Below, in pieces: positions 1-9,262 of a DNA stretch of 64,000 nt; within the stretch, counting starts at the first letter, position 1; every line of letters begins with the position of its first letter. Below the pieces are notes generated by a model, which saw nothing but the letters and a program-made list of their open reading frames with translations, was not told the origin of the DNA and ran no database searches. The position numbers and the translations under genes are program-made. This DNA comes from Bacteroidales bacterium (GTDB lineage: Bacteria > Bacteroidota > Bacteroidia > Bacteroidales > UBA932), in contig JAFPWG010000024.1 in the NCBI GenBank assembly GCA_017395045.1, positions 1 through 64,000 on the forward strand, given 5' to 3'.

Positions 1-19
1 TAAATCAAACTAAACTCCC

Positions 20-71
20 AAAAAGCGAAACTAGCCGAAATGTCTCTTTTCAGAGCTCATTTTCAGCTAGT
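20..71 (-). terminator. intrinsic terminator downstream of mnmE
   Basis: Read on the minus strand, positions 71 to 30 form a long hairpin. The outer arms ACTAGC/GCTAGT continue into about 12 pairs including one T-G wobble, followed by a small internal loop and a second CTCT/AGAG stem closed by a GAAA tetraloop. A short T-rich tract (bases 24-20) follows. It begins about 55 nt after the mnmE stop. No gene is visible in bases 1-126. Confidence 0.7.
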
Positions 72-126
72 TTTGTCACACAAATTTGAGTTTCAGTTGA
101 GTTATAACTAATTGATTATCAGGTAC

Positions 127-1542
127 TTACTTGCCGATGCAATGCTTCCGGAATATGGAATGAAGCACAGCTTCAGGGTCTATAAGATCGGTACCCAGAA
201 TCTGATTGAGGGAAGAGATGGCCCGGCGAAGATCCTCAGCGACGAGATCAGCAGGGACTCCTGATGTCAGGGCAAGACGGCCGGCGGAGAGGGCGGAGGC
301 TGTCTCACGGAGGGCTTCGTAGTGACGGACATTCGTCACGAAAGTGGAATCTTCGTTGGAAATCAAGTGGGATTCCAAGGAAATCAGGGCAGAATGGAGG
401 GAGGGGAGGCCGGAACTTGATTTCGCCGAGATTGATACTATATATGCTTTTATATCAGATGATCTAACAAAGTTGTTTATACTTATAACTTTTTTGTTAG
501 CATCCTTTGAGTCCATTAAATCGCACTTATTCAAGGCCAAAACAAGCTTCTGGGAGCTGAAATCCATCTTCGAGATAATCTCCTTCAAACCGCACATGAT
601 AGTGCCTTCTTCCGAAGTCCCGTCCAGTACACCGATGACGATTTCGGCCTCGGAAATCTTCCGATAAGTGCGGTCGATGCCCATCTTCTCCACGGTCTCC
701 TCTGTCTCCCGGATACCGGCCGTGTCGATGAAGCGGAACAGAATCCCGCCAAGGTTGATGACTTCTTCGATGGTATCCCGTGTCGTGCCGGCGATGTCGG
801 AAACCAGCGCGCGGTCCTCTCCGACAAGCGCATTGAGCAAAGTGCTCTTGCCGACATTGGTCGCACCGACGATGGCGACGGGAACACCGTTCTTGATCGC
901 ATTACCATCCTTGAAGGAATCGGCCAGACGGACGACATGCGAGAGGGTCCTGTCCACCAGTCCAAGCAGCCGGGACCGGTCGGCGAATTCGACATCTTCT
1001 TCACTGAAGTCCAGTTCAAGCTCCAGCAGGGAAGTCATCTCCACCAATTCGCCGCGCAATGAGGCCAGTTCAGAAGAATATCTACCACGAAGCTGATTGT
1101 ACGCCACCCGGTGGGAAGCAGCAGTAGTGGAAGAGATAACGTCTGCAACCGCTTCTGCCTGAGCAAGGTCCATGCGTCCATTCATGAAAGCGCGGCGAGT
1201 AAACTCGCCGGGTTCGGCCAGGCGGCACCCGGCGGAAAGCAGACGCCGGATCAATTCTTCCACGATATATCTGGAAGCATGGCAGGAAATCTCCAAGGCG
1301 TCTTCACCCGTATAGCTGTGAGGGGCCCTAAAGACAGAAACCAGGACTTCATCCAACCCATCGACCGTTCCGAAATGGATTCTGTAACCTTCGCTTCCTG
1401 AAATGGTTCCGGACTTCAACTTAACCACCGCATCAGTAATTCGGAAACTGTCCGGACCACTGATCCTGACAATAGAAATTGCCCCGGTCCCAGGAATGGT
1501 GGCCGGAGCAACGATGGTGTCGCCGAAGAGGGGATTATTCAT
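127..1542 (-). CDS. mnmE: tRNA uridine-5-carboxymethylaminomethyl modification GTPase MnmE
   Basis: 471 aa, the usual family length. MnmE works with MnmG to build cmnm5U34 in the wobble position of certain tRNAs. The N-terminal TrmE fold starts at residue 1. The inserted Ras-like G domain shows GATNVGKS (226-233), the G2 segment AGTTRDT, DTAG (273-276), NKCD (338-341) and SAK (372-374). The C-terminus ends in the conserved CIGK, whose Cys is needed for modification. The ATG at 1542 is preferred over an in-frame upstream start at 1569 because homologues begin close to [10 protein letters not shown] and this start overlaps the rho stop by 8 bases, suggesting translational coupling behind rho. 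The stretch encoding residues 325-375 is markedly AT-rich compared with the rest of the gene. Confidence 0.96.
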   Translation of the reverse strand: MNNPLFGDTIVAPATIPGTGAISIVRISGPDSFRITDAVVKLKSGTISGSEGYRIHFGTVDGLDEVLVSVFRAPHSYTGEDALEISCHASRYIVEELIRRLLSAGCRLAEPGEFTRRAFMNGRMDLAQAEAVADVISSTTAASHRVAYNQLRGRYSSELASLRGELVEMTSLLELELDFSEEDVEFADRSRLLGLVDRTLSHVVRLADSFKDGNAIKNGVPVAIVGATNVGKSTLLNALVGEDRALVSDIAGTTRDTIEEVINLGGILFRFIDTAGIRETEETVEKMGIDRTYRKISEAEIVIGVLDGTSEEGTIMCGLKEIISKMDFSSQKLVLALNKCDLMDSKDANKKVISINNFVRSSDIKAYIVSISAKSSSGLPSLHSALISLESHLISNEDSTFVTNVRHYEALRETASALSAGRLALTSGVPADLVAEDLRRAISSLNQILGTDLIDPEAVLHSIFRKHCIGK

Positions 1543-3349
1543 AGCGGCTGAACTTGGACATGTTGTCAATCAGGTCCTTGTTCGTCTTGAACTCGTCCAT
1601 GTGCTGCTGCATCCAGGTCATCGCTTCGACAGGATTCATGTCCGCCAGGAGCTTGCGGAGGATCCAGATGCGGTTGATCGTGTAAGGATCATACAACAGG
1701 TCGTCGCGGCGGGTGGAGGAAAGCACCAGGTTCACGGCCGGGAAAATACGCTTGTTGGACAGGTTGCGGTCCAGCTGGAGTTCCATGTTGCCGGTACCCT
1801 TGAATTCCTCGAAGATGACGTCGTCCATCTTGGAACCGGTCTCGGTGAGAGCCGTGGCCAGAATGGTGAGCGAGCCACCGTTTTCGATGTTGCGGGCGGC
1901 GCCGAAGAAGCGCTTCGGCTTCTGGAGGGCGTTCGCATCGACACCGCCGGTCAGGACCTTGCCGGAAGCAGGCTGGACAGTGTTGTAGGCACGGGCGAGG
2001 CGGGTGATGGAGTCCAGAAGGATCACTACGTCGTGGCCGCACTCGACCAGGCGGCGCGCCTTGTCCAGGACCATGTTCGCGACCTTGACGTGGCGCTCGG
2101 CCGGTTCGTCGAAGGTGGAGGCCACGACCTCGGCCTTGACGCTGCGCTGCATGTCAGTGACTTCTTCCGGGCGCTCGTCAATCAGGAGCACAATCTCGTA
2201 GACCTCGGGATGGTTCTCCGCAATGGCGTTCGCGATGGACTTGAGGAGCATGGTCTTACCGGTCTTCGGTTGGGCGACGATCAAGCCGCGCTGGCCTTTG
2301 CCGATCGGAGTGAACATGTCCACGATCCGGCAGGAAGGATCCCGCTCGAACCCGTGGCCGAGCAGGTTGAACTTCTCGGTCGGGAAGAGGGGAGTGAGGA
2401 AGTCGAAGGGAACGCGGTCCCGGACGAATTCCGGGGAACGGCCGTTGATGTACTTGATCTTGACCAGCGGGAAATACTTGTCGCCCTCGCGCGGAGGACG
2501 GATTTCGCCCGTCACGGTGTCGCCGTTCTTCAGGGCGTTCTGCTTGATCTGCTGCTGGGAGACATAGATATCGTCCGGGGAATTCAGATAATTATAGTCG
2601 GAGGAACGGAGGAAACCGTAGCCGTCCGGCATCACTTCCAGGACGCCCGTCGCCTCCACGGAGCCTTCGAATTCTATGCGCTGGGGTTTCTGCTGCTGTG
2701 CCTGCTTCTGCTCCTTCTGGGCATTGCGTTGCTGGCGTTCCCGGGCTTTCTCTTCCTTCTGAGCCTCGTCCTGATTCAATTCGTTGAAAATGTCGTGGAT
2801 GAACTGCTTGCCGTCCACGGCCGGTTCTTCTGCCGGAGCCGCCGCGACATCCACATTCACCGGTTCGGCCTCTTTCTTGACGCGCTGACGCTTCTGGCGG
2901 GACTGCTTCTGCTGAGCGGCCTGCTGGGGCGCCGGGGCCTCTTCCTTGGCCGGTTCCTGAGCCTTGGCATCCTGCTCGACAGGCTTGTCGGTCTCTTCGG
3001 CCTTGGGTTTTGCCTTGCGGGTACGCTGTTTCTTGGAGGGGGCAGCCTTCTCCTCGGCGGCAGGGGCGGGTGCAGGAGCGTCAGCCTTCGGCTCTTCCGC
3101 GGGCTTGGACTGCTCTTCCTTCTTGGAAGCCTTCTGGCCCTTGGGAGCATCCTCCTTGCGGGGACGGCCGCGCTTCCTGGTCTTGTTCTCTTCGGGTTTC
3201 TGCGATTCGATGACCGCTTCTGCATCCAAGATGGCGAATCCTAAATCCTGCAGGTCCATCTTCTTGGCGTTCTTGATGTTCAGGGACTCACCCAGGGACC
3301 TGAGCTGCTCCTCCGACATCGCATTCAATTCAAATAGATTATGGGGCAT
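1535..3349 (-). CDS. rho: transcription termination factor Rho with long disordered N-terminal insert
   Basis: 604 aa, against about 420 in E. coli. Residues 1-45 resemble the Rho N-terminal SAP-like helical domain. Residues 50-225 are a low-complexity K/E/P/A/Q-rich segment containing an AT-hook-like KRGRPRK (59-65). The cold-shock-type RNA-binding fold follows at about 228-300. The hexameric helicase core has the Walker A AQPKTGKT (359-366), the Walker B stretch VVILLDS (441-447) and the Q/R-loop region after [13 protein letters not shown]. Long inserts of this kind are typical of Bacteroidota Rho. The ATG at 3349 is chosen because the promoter at 3401-3431 lies downstream of the longer in-frame ORF start at 3583. 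mnmE follows with an 8-base overlap. Confidence 0.97.
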   Translation of the reverse strand: MPHNLFELNAMSEEQLRSLGESLNIKNAKKMDLQDLGFAILDAEAVIESQKPEENKTRKRGRPRKEDAPKGQKASKKEEQSKPAEEPKADAPAPAPAAEEKAAPSKKQRTRKAKPKAEETDKPVEQDAKAQEPAKEEAPAPQQAAQQKQSRQKRQRVKKEAEPVNVDVAAAPAEEPAVDGKQFIHDIFNELNQDEAQKEEKARERQQRNAQKEQKQAQQQKPQRIEFEGSVEATGVLEVMPDGYGFLRSSDYNYLNSPDDIYVSQQQIKQNALKNGDTVTGEIRPPREGDKYFPLVKIKYINGRSPEFVRDRVPFDFLTPLFPTEKFNLLGHGFERDPSCRIVDMFTPIGKGQRGLIVAQPKTGKTMLLKSIANAIAENHPEVYEIVLLIDERPEEVTDMQRSVKAEVVASTFDEPAERHVKVANMVLDKARRLVECGHDVVILLDSITRLARAYNTVQPASGKVLTGGVDANALQKPKRFFGAARNIENGGSLTILATALTETGSKMDDVIFEEFKGTGNMELQLDRNLSNKRIFPAVNLVLSSTRRDDLLYDPYTINRIWILRKLLADMNPVEAMTWMQQHMDEFKTNKDLIDNMSKFSRYE

Positions 3350-3400
3350 AAAAAATAAAAATAGAATCTTCAGAAAGCTTCTCCGACCGGAAAAGCAGTG

Positions 3401-3431
3401 CAAAGATAAGGAAAAAAAACAAGAAAGCAAA
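3401..3431 (-). promoter_or_regulatory. rho promoter, Bacteroidota sigma type
   Basis: On the minus strand TTTG (3431-3428), a 19-base spacer and TATCTTTG (3408-3401) match the TTTG-N19-21-TAnnTTTG consensus exactly. The predicted start near 3395 leaves a leader of about 46 nt before the rho ATG at 3349. Confidence 0.8.
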
Positions 3432-3441
3432 AACAGGCGAC

Positions 3442-6315
3442 CTACCGGAGCAGGTTGTCCATGTAGCTGGAACTCTTCTTGAAGCGGAGCAGGTCGGAGA
3501 GGGCGGAGGCATTGGCCGCAATGCGGAAGCTGTAAGACTTCCACTGTCCGGTCGGGACCCAGGAAACGGCGATATTGAAGCAATGCAGGTCATAGGTGGC
3601 ACTGACCTGCGTCGTGGTGACCTTCATGGCCATCACGTCGAAACCGGACGTCGCCTGGATGCTCATCCGGGGCGTGAGCTTGATGTTTCCGGACATGTTC
3701 AGTGTCTGGGTGAACCTCTTGTTATCGATCAGCCGGTTGTTCGAATACTGGTAGGTTTTCGAATAATGGAAACTATAGCTGAAACTGAGCGACCAGGGCG
3801 CGTTCGGATTCATATAATAAACGTACCCGCCGGGGATGTATTCGCCGGTGACCGGATGGGTGTAGATGCGCTGGTAGGAGGTGGCATCCGAACTGCCGCC
3901 GGCTTTTTTGCCGTCATTCCCGTTGATCGTGCCTTTTCCGTTCAGGGAGTAGGAGAAGGAAGCGCTGGCATTCGTCAGCCGCAGGGGAACGCCGGTCGCG
4001 ACCACGTTGAACTTGTTGATCTTGCGTCCGTGATCGTCGATGGCATACGGGTCGAAGCTGAGGCTTCCGCTCACGTTGAATTTTCCGAACAGGGACGTGG
4101 ACATGCTCACGCTCACGTTGGACATCTTCAGGGAGTCGGCCAGGAAATTGTAGCCCGTGTTGATCGAAAGCTGGTCCAGCAGCTTGACCTTCTTGCTCCC
4201 GGTTCCGGTCGTATCGCGCAGGTCACGGACCTTCGCCTCCAGGTTATTGCCGATGGTGATGTTCATGCTGCCGGTCTTCCCGCGTCCGGGAGGGGAGACC
4301 GTGTTGTGGTTTCCCTTCAGGGTATAGATGTTATACTGCGACTCCTCATGCCATCTTCCTTTCGCATCGTAATAACCTTCCAGGGTACGCCAGCCATTGA
4401 AGGCCGTGCCCTTCTCAGGGCTGAACGACATGGACACCGACGGGGTGATCACGTGGCGGATCGCCTGGATTTTCCGGTGCTTGCCGAAGTTTAGCATACC
4501 ATAGATACGCGTGCTCATGGACATGCTTCCCGAATAGGTATGCGTAACGCCGAACGTGTTGAAGGCCGTTCCCGGATCGATGGCGACATCCTGCGCCTGG
4601 ACGAGGTTCCCTTCCTTGTCGTTCACCATCACGGGATTCCCGTCCTTGTCATAGACCGGAGTCAGATACTGCTTGCCCGCGTTGAACATCCAGTTCATGC
4701 CATAGTTCACGCTGGGGGTGAAATTCAGGTATTTCAGCAGGGTGAAGTTCGGAAGGCCGATCTGGAAGTTGTGGGCCATACCGTTGGTCAGCCGCTGCAG
4801 CATCTTGGTTCCCAGGGAGTCACCCATTTCTTTCTGGCGGTATCCGGTTTCCGGGTCGATGACGTGGCTTCCGTCCGGATTGAGCACGAAGTCCTGGATG
4901 TCGCGCAGCTTGAAGTTCACCTTGTTCTGGATGGAGGTGGAATAACCGAACGAGATCTTTTCGTAGGCCTTTTCCTTGCCCACCCGGTTCTTCTGCTTGA
5001 AAGGATAGAAGCGCGTCACCGAGAAGGTGATGTTCGGAAGGGTGAACGTATAGCTGGAGTCCCGCGAATTCTGGCTGTGCAGGGCATTCACGGAAACGTT
5101 GAACTTGCCGTTCCAGTTATGGGAATAGGAGATGGAGGAGGACACCTGGTTCTGCAGGGCCTCATTGACGGAACGGGAGTTATACTTGCTGTTGGACGGG
5201 CTGGAGAAATTCACCGAGGCGCTGAAGGTCGTCCCGGGATGCGCCTTGGGATCCTGCGTATGGGACCATTTCAGGCCGAAGTTCTTGGACTGCCTGAAGT
5301 CCGCGCTGCCCTTCTCGCCGGTCTGGTCGTTGGAATAGGTGAGGGAGAATCGGCCGTTGAACTTGTAGTTGACCTTATACCGGGAATTGATATCCACGGC
5401 ATAGGATCCCAGGGTGAAGTAACTGCCCGTCAGGGACAGGTCGAAATAGTCGCCCAGGACGAAATACATGCCCGCATCCTTGACGAAGAATCCGCGCGCC
5501 GCCTCTTCGCCGAAAGTAGGCATCAGGAGACCGGTTGCCCGCGTGGGCTTCTCGGGAACGAACCCGAAAGGCAGGCCGATGGGGATGGGGACATCCGCGA
5601 TCACGGGATAGGCGGGGCCGAAGACGGTCTTCTGGGAAGGCTTGGTAACCACCTTCGCCATCGTCAGGCGCATGTAGTAATGGGGGTGCTCCAGGTCGCA
5701 GACGGTGTACATGCCCTTTTCCAGGTTCACCGACTGGTCCGGCATCATCTTGATCTTCTCACCGTGCAGGAGTCCCTCCGACTCCTGGGTGATCATATTG
5801 GTAATGATGGATTTACGGGACTCGAAATTGTACTTGAGCTCCTCCATCTTGTAGGTGGACTTGCCCTGTTTCATCTCCGGCTGCCCGATCCATTCCCCGG
5901 TGACGGGGTCCTTCCGGCCGCGGGCGAAGACCGTGTTGGTCTTCATGTCGTACTCGATGTAGTCGGCGGTCAGCTCCATGTCCTGGTAGGTGACCGTTGC
6001 ACCGCCGTAATAATAGACCTTCCGCTGGCCGTCGGTGAACTCGGTGATGATGGAATCCTTCGCGGTGGAGAAGGCGGGGCGTTCCAAAGAACTCTTGCTG
6101 AGCATGTCCAGGGAGTCGCGCCGGGCGATGGAGTCGGCCCGGTGGACCGAATCCCGGAAGGCGAGGACCGAATCCGGCAGGACGGCTGCTGCCGTCGTAT
6201 CGGCAGGGGGTTGCACACGGTCACGGTTCCGCCGGAAAAGCTGGGCGGAGCAGACAACCTGCCCGACCAGGAAGGCGAGGATGACCAATGTGATATATTT
6301 CCGAATTCTATCCAA
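3442..6315 (-). CDS. lptD: LPS-assembly outer-membrane protein LptD (OstA/Imp)
   Basis: About 957 aa. LptD is the beta-barrel that inserts lipopolysaccharide into the outer leaflet. An N-terminal signal peptide (hydrophobic VILAFLVG, ending near CSAQ) is followed by a linker. A periplasmic OstA-like beta-jellyroll (roughly residues 90-230, around [18 protein letters not shown]) and a long barrel of alternating aromatic strands complete the protein. The open frame extends to an ATG at 6357, but that codon lies between the -33 and -7 elements of a perfect promoter (6337-6367). The in-frame TTG at 6315, which still leaves a complete signal peptide, is therefore the likelier start. The gene is transcribed divergently from the amidase and lies 92 bases upstream of rho. 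Function is clear; the start is inferred. Confidence 0.88.
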   Translation of the reverse strand: MDRIRKYITLVILAFLVGQVVCSAQLFRRNRDRVQPPADTTAAAVLPDSVLAFRDSVHRADSIARRDSLDMLSKSSLERPAFSTAKDSIITEFTDGQRKVYYYGGATVTYQDMELTADYIEYDMKTNTVFARGRKDPVTGEWIGQPEMKQGKSTYKMEELKYNFESRKSIITNMITQESEGLLHGEKIKMMPDQSVNLEKGMYTVCDLEHPHYYMRLTMAKVVTKPSQKTVFGPAYPVIADVPIPIGLPFGFVPEKPTRATGLLMPTFGEEAARGFFVKDAGMYFVLGDYFDLSLTGSYFTLGSYAVDINSRYKVNYKFNGRFSLTYSNDQTGEKGSADFRQSKNFGLKWSHTQDPKAHPGTTFSASVNFSSPSNSKYNSRSVNEALQNQVSSSISYSHNWNGKFNVSVNALHSQNSRDSSYTFTLPNITFSVTRFYPFKQKNRVGKEKAYEKISFGYSTSIQNKVNFKLRDIQDFVLNPDGSHVIDPETGYRQKEMGDSLGTKMLQRLTNGMAHNFQIGLPNFTLLKYLNFTPSVNYGMNWMFNAGKQYLTPVYDKDGNPVMVNDKEGNLVQAQDVAIDPGTAFNTFGVTHTYSGSMSMSTRIYGMLNFGKHRKIQAIRHVITPSVSMSFSPEKGTAFNGWRTLEGYYDAKGRWHEESQYNIYTLKGNHNTVSPPGRGKTGSMNITIGNNLEAKVRDLRDTTGTGSKKVKLLDQLSINTGYNFLADSLKMSNVSVSMSTSLFGKFNVSGSLSFDPYAIDDHGRKINKFNVVATGVPLRLTNASASFSYSLNGKGTINGNDGKKAGGSSDATSYQRIYTHPVTGEYIPGGYVYYMNPNAPWSLSFSYSFHYSKTYQYSNNRLIDNKRFTQTLNMSGNIKLTPRMSIQATSGFDVMAMKVTTTQVSATYDLHCFNIAVSWVPTGQWKSYSFRIAANASALSDLLRFKKSSSYMDNLLR

Positions 6316-6321
6316 ATTGCT

Positions 6322-6329
6322 TATATTTG
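6322..6329 (+). promoter_or_regulatory. -7 element of amidase promoter
   Basis: TATATTTG matches TAnnTTTG and sits 50 bases before the amidase ATG. No good TTTG is present 19-21 bases upstream, so only half of the promoter is convincing. It is back to back with the lptD promoter. Confidence 0.45.
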
Positions 6330-6336
6330 CAATTGA

Positions 6337-6367
6337 CAAAATTACGACAATTTTCATTCAATTCAAA
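6337..6367 (-). promoter_or_regulatory. lptD promoter
   Basis: On the minus strand TTTG (6367-6364), a 19-base spacer and TAATTTTG (6344-6337) form a complete consensus promoter. The predicted start, around 6330, is downstream of the ATG at 6357, which argues that lptD translation begins at the TTG at 6315. Confidence 0.75.
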
Positions 6368-6379
6368 ACGGTACGCCCC

Positions 6380-7513
6380 ATGAAGACCTCCGTCCGTTCC
6401 GTCCTGATGATCTGGACCGCCCTCCTCGCTGCAAGCATTGTGCCTGCGGCAGCTACGGATTCGGGGCGGCTGAAGCTTTCCAAGGTCGTGATCGATCCCG
6501 GCCACGGAGGACACGACTCCGGCTGCGTCAGCCAGGACCGGAAGACCTACGAGAAAAGCCTCACCCTGGACATCTCGCAGCGGCTGGCCGGAAAGATCCG
6601 GGAGGCCTATCCCGACGTGAAGGTGATCCTCACCCGGAACGAGGACAAGTACGTGACCCTGAGCGGCCGGGCCGACATCGCCAACAACGCCGGAGCCGAC
6701 CTGTTCATCTCCATCCACATCAATGCGCAGGACAAGGGAACCTCGGCGAACGGCTATTCCATCCACTGTCTCGGCCAGTCCGCCCAGAAGGGGAACGACC
6801 TGTTCGGCAAGAACCTGGAACTGTGCAAGCGGGAAAACTCGGTGATCCTCCTGGAAGACGACTACAAGACCAAATACCAGGGTTTCGACCCTTCCGACCC
6901 GCAGTCCTACATCTTCTTCTCCCTGATGCAGAACGCGCATCTGGAGCACAGCCTTATTTTTGCCGAAGACGTCGCCGACGCAATGAAGGGCGGCCCCATC
7001 ACCCGCAGCCGCGGCGTATCCCAGGATCCGTTCTGGGTGCTCTGGCGAACGACCATGCCTTCCGTGCTGGTGGAAGTGGGCTTCATCTCCAACCCGGCCG
7101 ACCTGAAGGTGATGCGCTCTCCGGAAGGGCGGGACCGGATCGCCGGCAACCTCCTCAAGGCGTTTTCCGCCTTCAAAGGCCGGTACGACGGTTCTACCGG
7201 AATCGACCCGGCCGAAAACGGGGGAGAAGCGGTGAAAGACACTCCGGCGGAAGCGGCCGCCGAACCGGAATCCGTTTCGACCGCAGGATTTGGGGTCCAG
7301 GTATTGGCTACTTCCCGGAAGATGAAAGCGGGCGACCCGTTCTTCCGTGGCAATCCTGTCAAGGAAGTCAAGTCCGGCTCCCTGTACAAGTATGTCCTCC
7401 GTCCCATGTCTGACGAGGCGGAAGCGCGCAGGTTCTACAAGGAAATTTCCAAGGAATATCCCGGATGTTTCATTGTCCGGATCGATGGGGAAACGCTGGA
7501 GCGCATCCGTTGA
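6380..7513 (+). CDS. N-acetylmuramoyl-L-alanine amidase (Amidase_3) with C-terminal SPOR-like region
   Basis: 377 aa. This zinc amidase cleaves the bond between MurNAc and the stem peptide of peptidoglycan, normally for septum splitting or wall turnover. An N-terminal signal peptide ends near residue 26 (VPAAA). The Amidase_3 fold covers about 34-230, with metal-binding DPGHGGHDSG (39-48), a following Glu (E58), the strand ISIHINA and the catalytic-Glu strand VLVEVGFISN. After a charged linker, the last 75 residues (from FGVQVLATS) resemble a SPOR-type peptidoglycan-binding domain, an inference from the strand pattern. The ATG at 6380 is chosen over an open frame reaching back into lptD because only this start yields a signal peptide and it follows the predicted promoter. 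Confidence 0.93.
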   Translation: MKTSVRSVLMIWTALLAASIVPAAATDSGRLKLSKVVIDPGHGGHDSGCVSQDRKTYEKSLTLDISQRLAGKIREAYPDVKVILTRNEDKYVTLSGRADIANNAGADLFISIHINAQDKGTSANGYSIHCLGQSAQKGNDLFGKNLELCKRENSVILLEDDYKTKYQGFDPSDPQSYIFFSLMQNAHLEHSLIFAEDVADAMKGGPITRSRGVSQDPFWVLWRTTMPSVLVEVGFISNPADLKVMRSPEGRDRIAGNLLKAFSAFKGRYDGSTGIDPAENGGEAVKDTPAEAAAEPESVSTAGFGVQVLATSRKMKAGDPFFRGNPVKEVKSGSLYKYVLRPMSDEAEARRFYKEISKEYPGCFIVRIDGETLERIR

Positions 7514-7563
7514 TTTTTCCCCTTCAGAATCATGTATAACCGGACTTTTTCCGCATTTTGTAA

Positions 7564-7582
7564 ATTTTGAATTTTTCAAAAT
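7564..7582 (+). terminator. possible terminator hairpin after the amidase
   Basis: ATTTTGAA and TTCAAAAT form an 8-bp perfect stem with a 3-base loop about 50 nt after the amidase stop. It is all A/T apart from one pair and is not followed by a clean T run, so it is weak. A second small stem (AAGCC/GGCTT, 7608-7622) follows. Confidence 0.3.
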
Positions 7583-7746
7583 AACAAATATTGCTGGATG
7601 TGGGCATAAGCCTTTTCGGCTTTCGTAAAACATTGAAAATCAAATTTCTGGAAATCCGGGGAAGGAACGGTAACGCAACAATAATAAAAGGAAAATAAAA
7701 TAAAAAAGCAATAGTAAAATTAATTTTTTATCAATTATTTTTCCTC

Positions 7747-7754
7747 CATCTTTG
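7747..7754 (+). promoter_or_regulatory. probable dnaA promoter -7 element
   Basis: CATCTTTG differs from TAnnTTTG at one position and lies 23 bases before the dnaA ATG, with a TTTT 19 bases further upstream as a weak -33. The preceding 75 bases (7670-7745) are almost pure A/T. No exact DnaA box (TTATNCACA) is present in 7514-7777. Confidence 0.4.
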
Positions 7755-7777
7755 TACTCCAAACCAATTGAAATCCC

Positions 7778-9205
7778 ATGACCGGACAAGAGAGACATAC
7801 CACCGTATGGAACAACTGTCTGCAGATCATTGCCAACAACATTGATCCGCAGAAGTTCAATACGTGGTTCAAGCCCATCCGTCCGGTTTCCCTCGTGGAT
7901 TCCACGCTCACCATCGAAGTTCCCTCGGATTTCTTCCGCGACTACATCGAAGGCGCCTATCTGGATCTCCTGAAGATGACCCTCAAGCGTGCCATCGGTG
8001 CCGGCGCCCAGCTCCATTATATGGTGCGCCCCGTGCAGGAAGCGAACCCGATGGTCTATCCCGCCTCCCACGGACTTCCGCCCGTGAACAAGACGGTTCC
8101 CATCAACACCTACCAGCCGGCCGGCAATCCGAGTCCGTTCGTTTTCCCCGGCGTCCAGCGCGTGAACATCAACCCCCGCCTGAACCCGGTCTACTGCTTC
8201 GAGAACCTGATTGCGGGCGAATGCAACAAGATGGGCATCAACGCCGGCGAGAACATCTCCCTGGCGCCCGGAAAGACCGCTTTCAACCCGCTTTTCATCT
8301 TCGGCGGCCCGGGTCTGGGCAAGACGCACCTGCTGCAGGCCATCGGCATCGCCGTCAAGGAGCGTTTCACGGATCCCGTCGTCCTGTACGTTACCGGAAA
8401 CGAGTTCAAGACCCAGTACATGGACGCGGTCAAGGGAAACCGCCTCGTGGATTTCATGGCGTTCTACATGCGCATCGACGTGCTGCTCGTGGACGATATC
8501 CAGGACCTTCTGGGGCAGGGCTCCCAGAACGCGTTCTTCAACGTGTTCAACCATCTGCACCAGAGCGGTAAGCAGTTGGTTTTCACCTCCGACCGCGCGC
8601 CCGTGGACCTGCAGAACTTCGAAGAGAGGCTGCTTTCCCGTTTCAAGTGGGGCCTATCCGTGGAACTTTCCCGGCCGGATTACGAAACCCGCCTGGCCAT
8701 GCTCAAGGCCCGCGCCTTCCGGGAAGGCGTGGCCGTGGGCGACGACGTCCTGGCTTTCCTCGCCTCCCGCATCAAGTCCAACTTCCGGGAACTGGAAGGC
8801 ACCCTCATCTCCCTGATCGCGAACGCCACCCTGGGTCACCGGGAAATCAACGTCTCCCTGGCCGAAAGCATCACCGGCAAGATCGTAGGGGAGGAACAGA
8901 CGGACGTTTCCATCGACCTCATCGTGAACACGGTCTGCGAGTACTTCAACATTACCCGGGACATCCTCCTGTCCAAGTCCCGCAAGCGCCAGATCGTCCA
9001 GGCCCGCCAGATCGCCATGTACGAGTGCCGGAACATGATCCCGAACTGCTCCCTGTCCACCATCGGTTCGGAGCTGGGCGGCAAGGACCATGCGACCGTC
9101 CTTCACGCCTGCACCACCGTGCAGGACCTCATGTCCACCGACAAGACGTTCCGTCAATACGTTACGGATATCGAGAATATGGTGGCCGTTCCGGTGGAGC
9201 GATAA
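7778..9205 (+). CDS. dnaA: chromosomal replication initiator protein DnaA
   Basis: 475 aa. DnaA binds oriC boxes, melts DNA and loads the replicative helicase. Domain I (1-85, from VWNNCLQIIANN) is followed by a proline-rich linker (90-125). The AAA+ domain has Walker A GGPGLGKT (176-183), Walker B LLVDDIQ and an arginine-finger region. The C-terminal helix-turn-helix carries the DnaA signature GGKDHATVLHACTTV near residues 445-460. The start of the AAA+ domain (YCFENLIAGECN) departs from the more usual YTFDNFVVG. The ATG at 7778 is 23 bases after the predicted -7 element. No dnaN or gyrB neighbour is present; flanks are the amidase and pepD. Confidence 0.97.
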   Translation: MTGQERHTTVWNNCLQIIANNIDPQKFNTWFKPIRPVSLVDSTLTIEVPSDFFRDYIEGAYLDLLKMTLKRAIGAGAQLHYMVRPVQEANPMVYPASHGLPPVNKTVPINTYQPAGNPSPFVFPGVQRVNINPRLNPVYCFENLIAGECNKMGINAGENISLAPGKTAFNPLFIFGGPGLGKTHLLQAIGIAVKERFTDPVVLYVTGNEFKTQYMDAVKGNRLVDFMAFYMRIDVLLVDDIQDLLGQGSQNAFFNVFNHLHQSGKQLVFTSDRAPVDLQNFEERLLSRFKWGLSVELSRPDYETRLAMLKARAFREGVAVGDDVLAFLASRIKSNFRELEGTLISLIANATLGHREINVSLAESITGKIVGEEQTDVSIDLIVNTVCEYFNITRDILLSKSRKRQIVQARQIAMYECRNMIPNCSLSTIGSELGGKDHATVLHACTTVQDLMSTDKTFRQYVTDIENMVAVPVER

Positions 9206-9262
9206 TATTTCCTTTCCCCGTTTTTTTTCCTTATATTTACGGAAACATTCAGTTCCGTGAAT

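Noticed and set aside
483-499. 17-base exact repeat shared with 47048-47064 as a mobile or attachment site
   Set aside because: It is low-complexity A/T, lies in two coding ends in different frames and has no associated element. It is kept only as a minor curiosity.
1403-3244. 613-aa plus-strand open frame opposite rho
   Set aside because: It is the complement of rho, with low-complexity Leu/Gly composition and no family motif. Rho is unmistakable on the other strand.
4540-6336. 598-aa plus-strand open frame opposite lptD
   Set aside because: GC-rich coding DNA leaves long antisense frames. It is repetitive, has no domain and no promoter.
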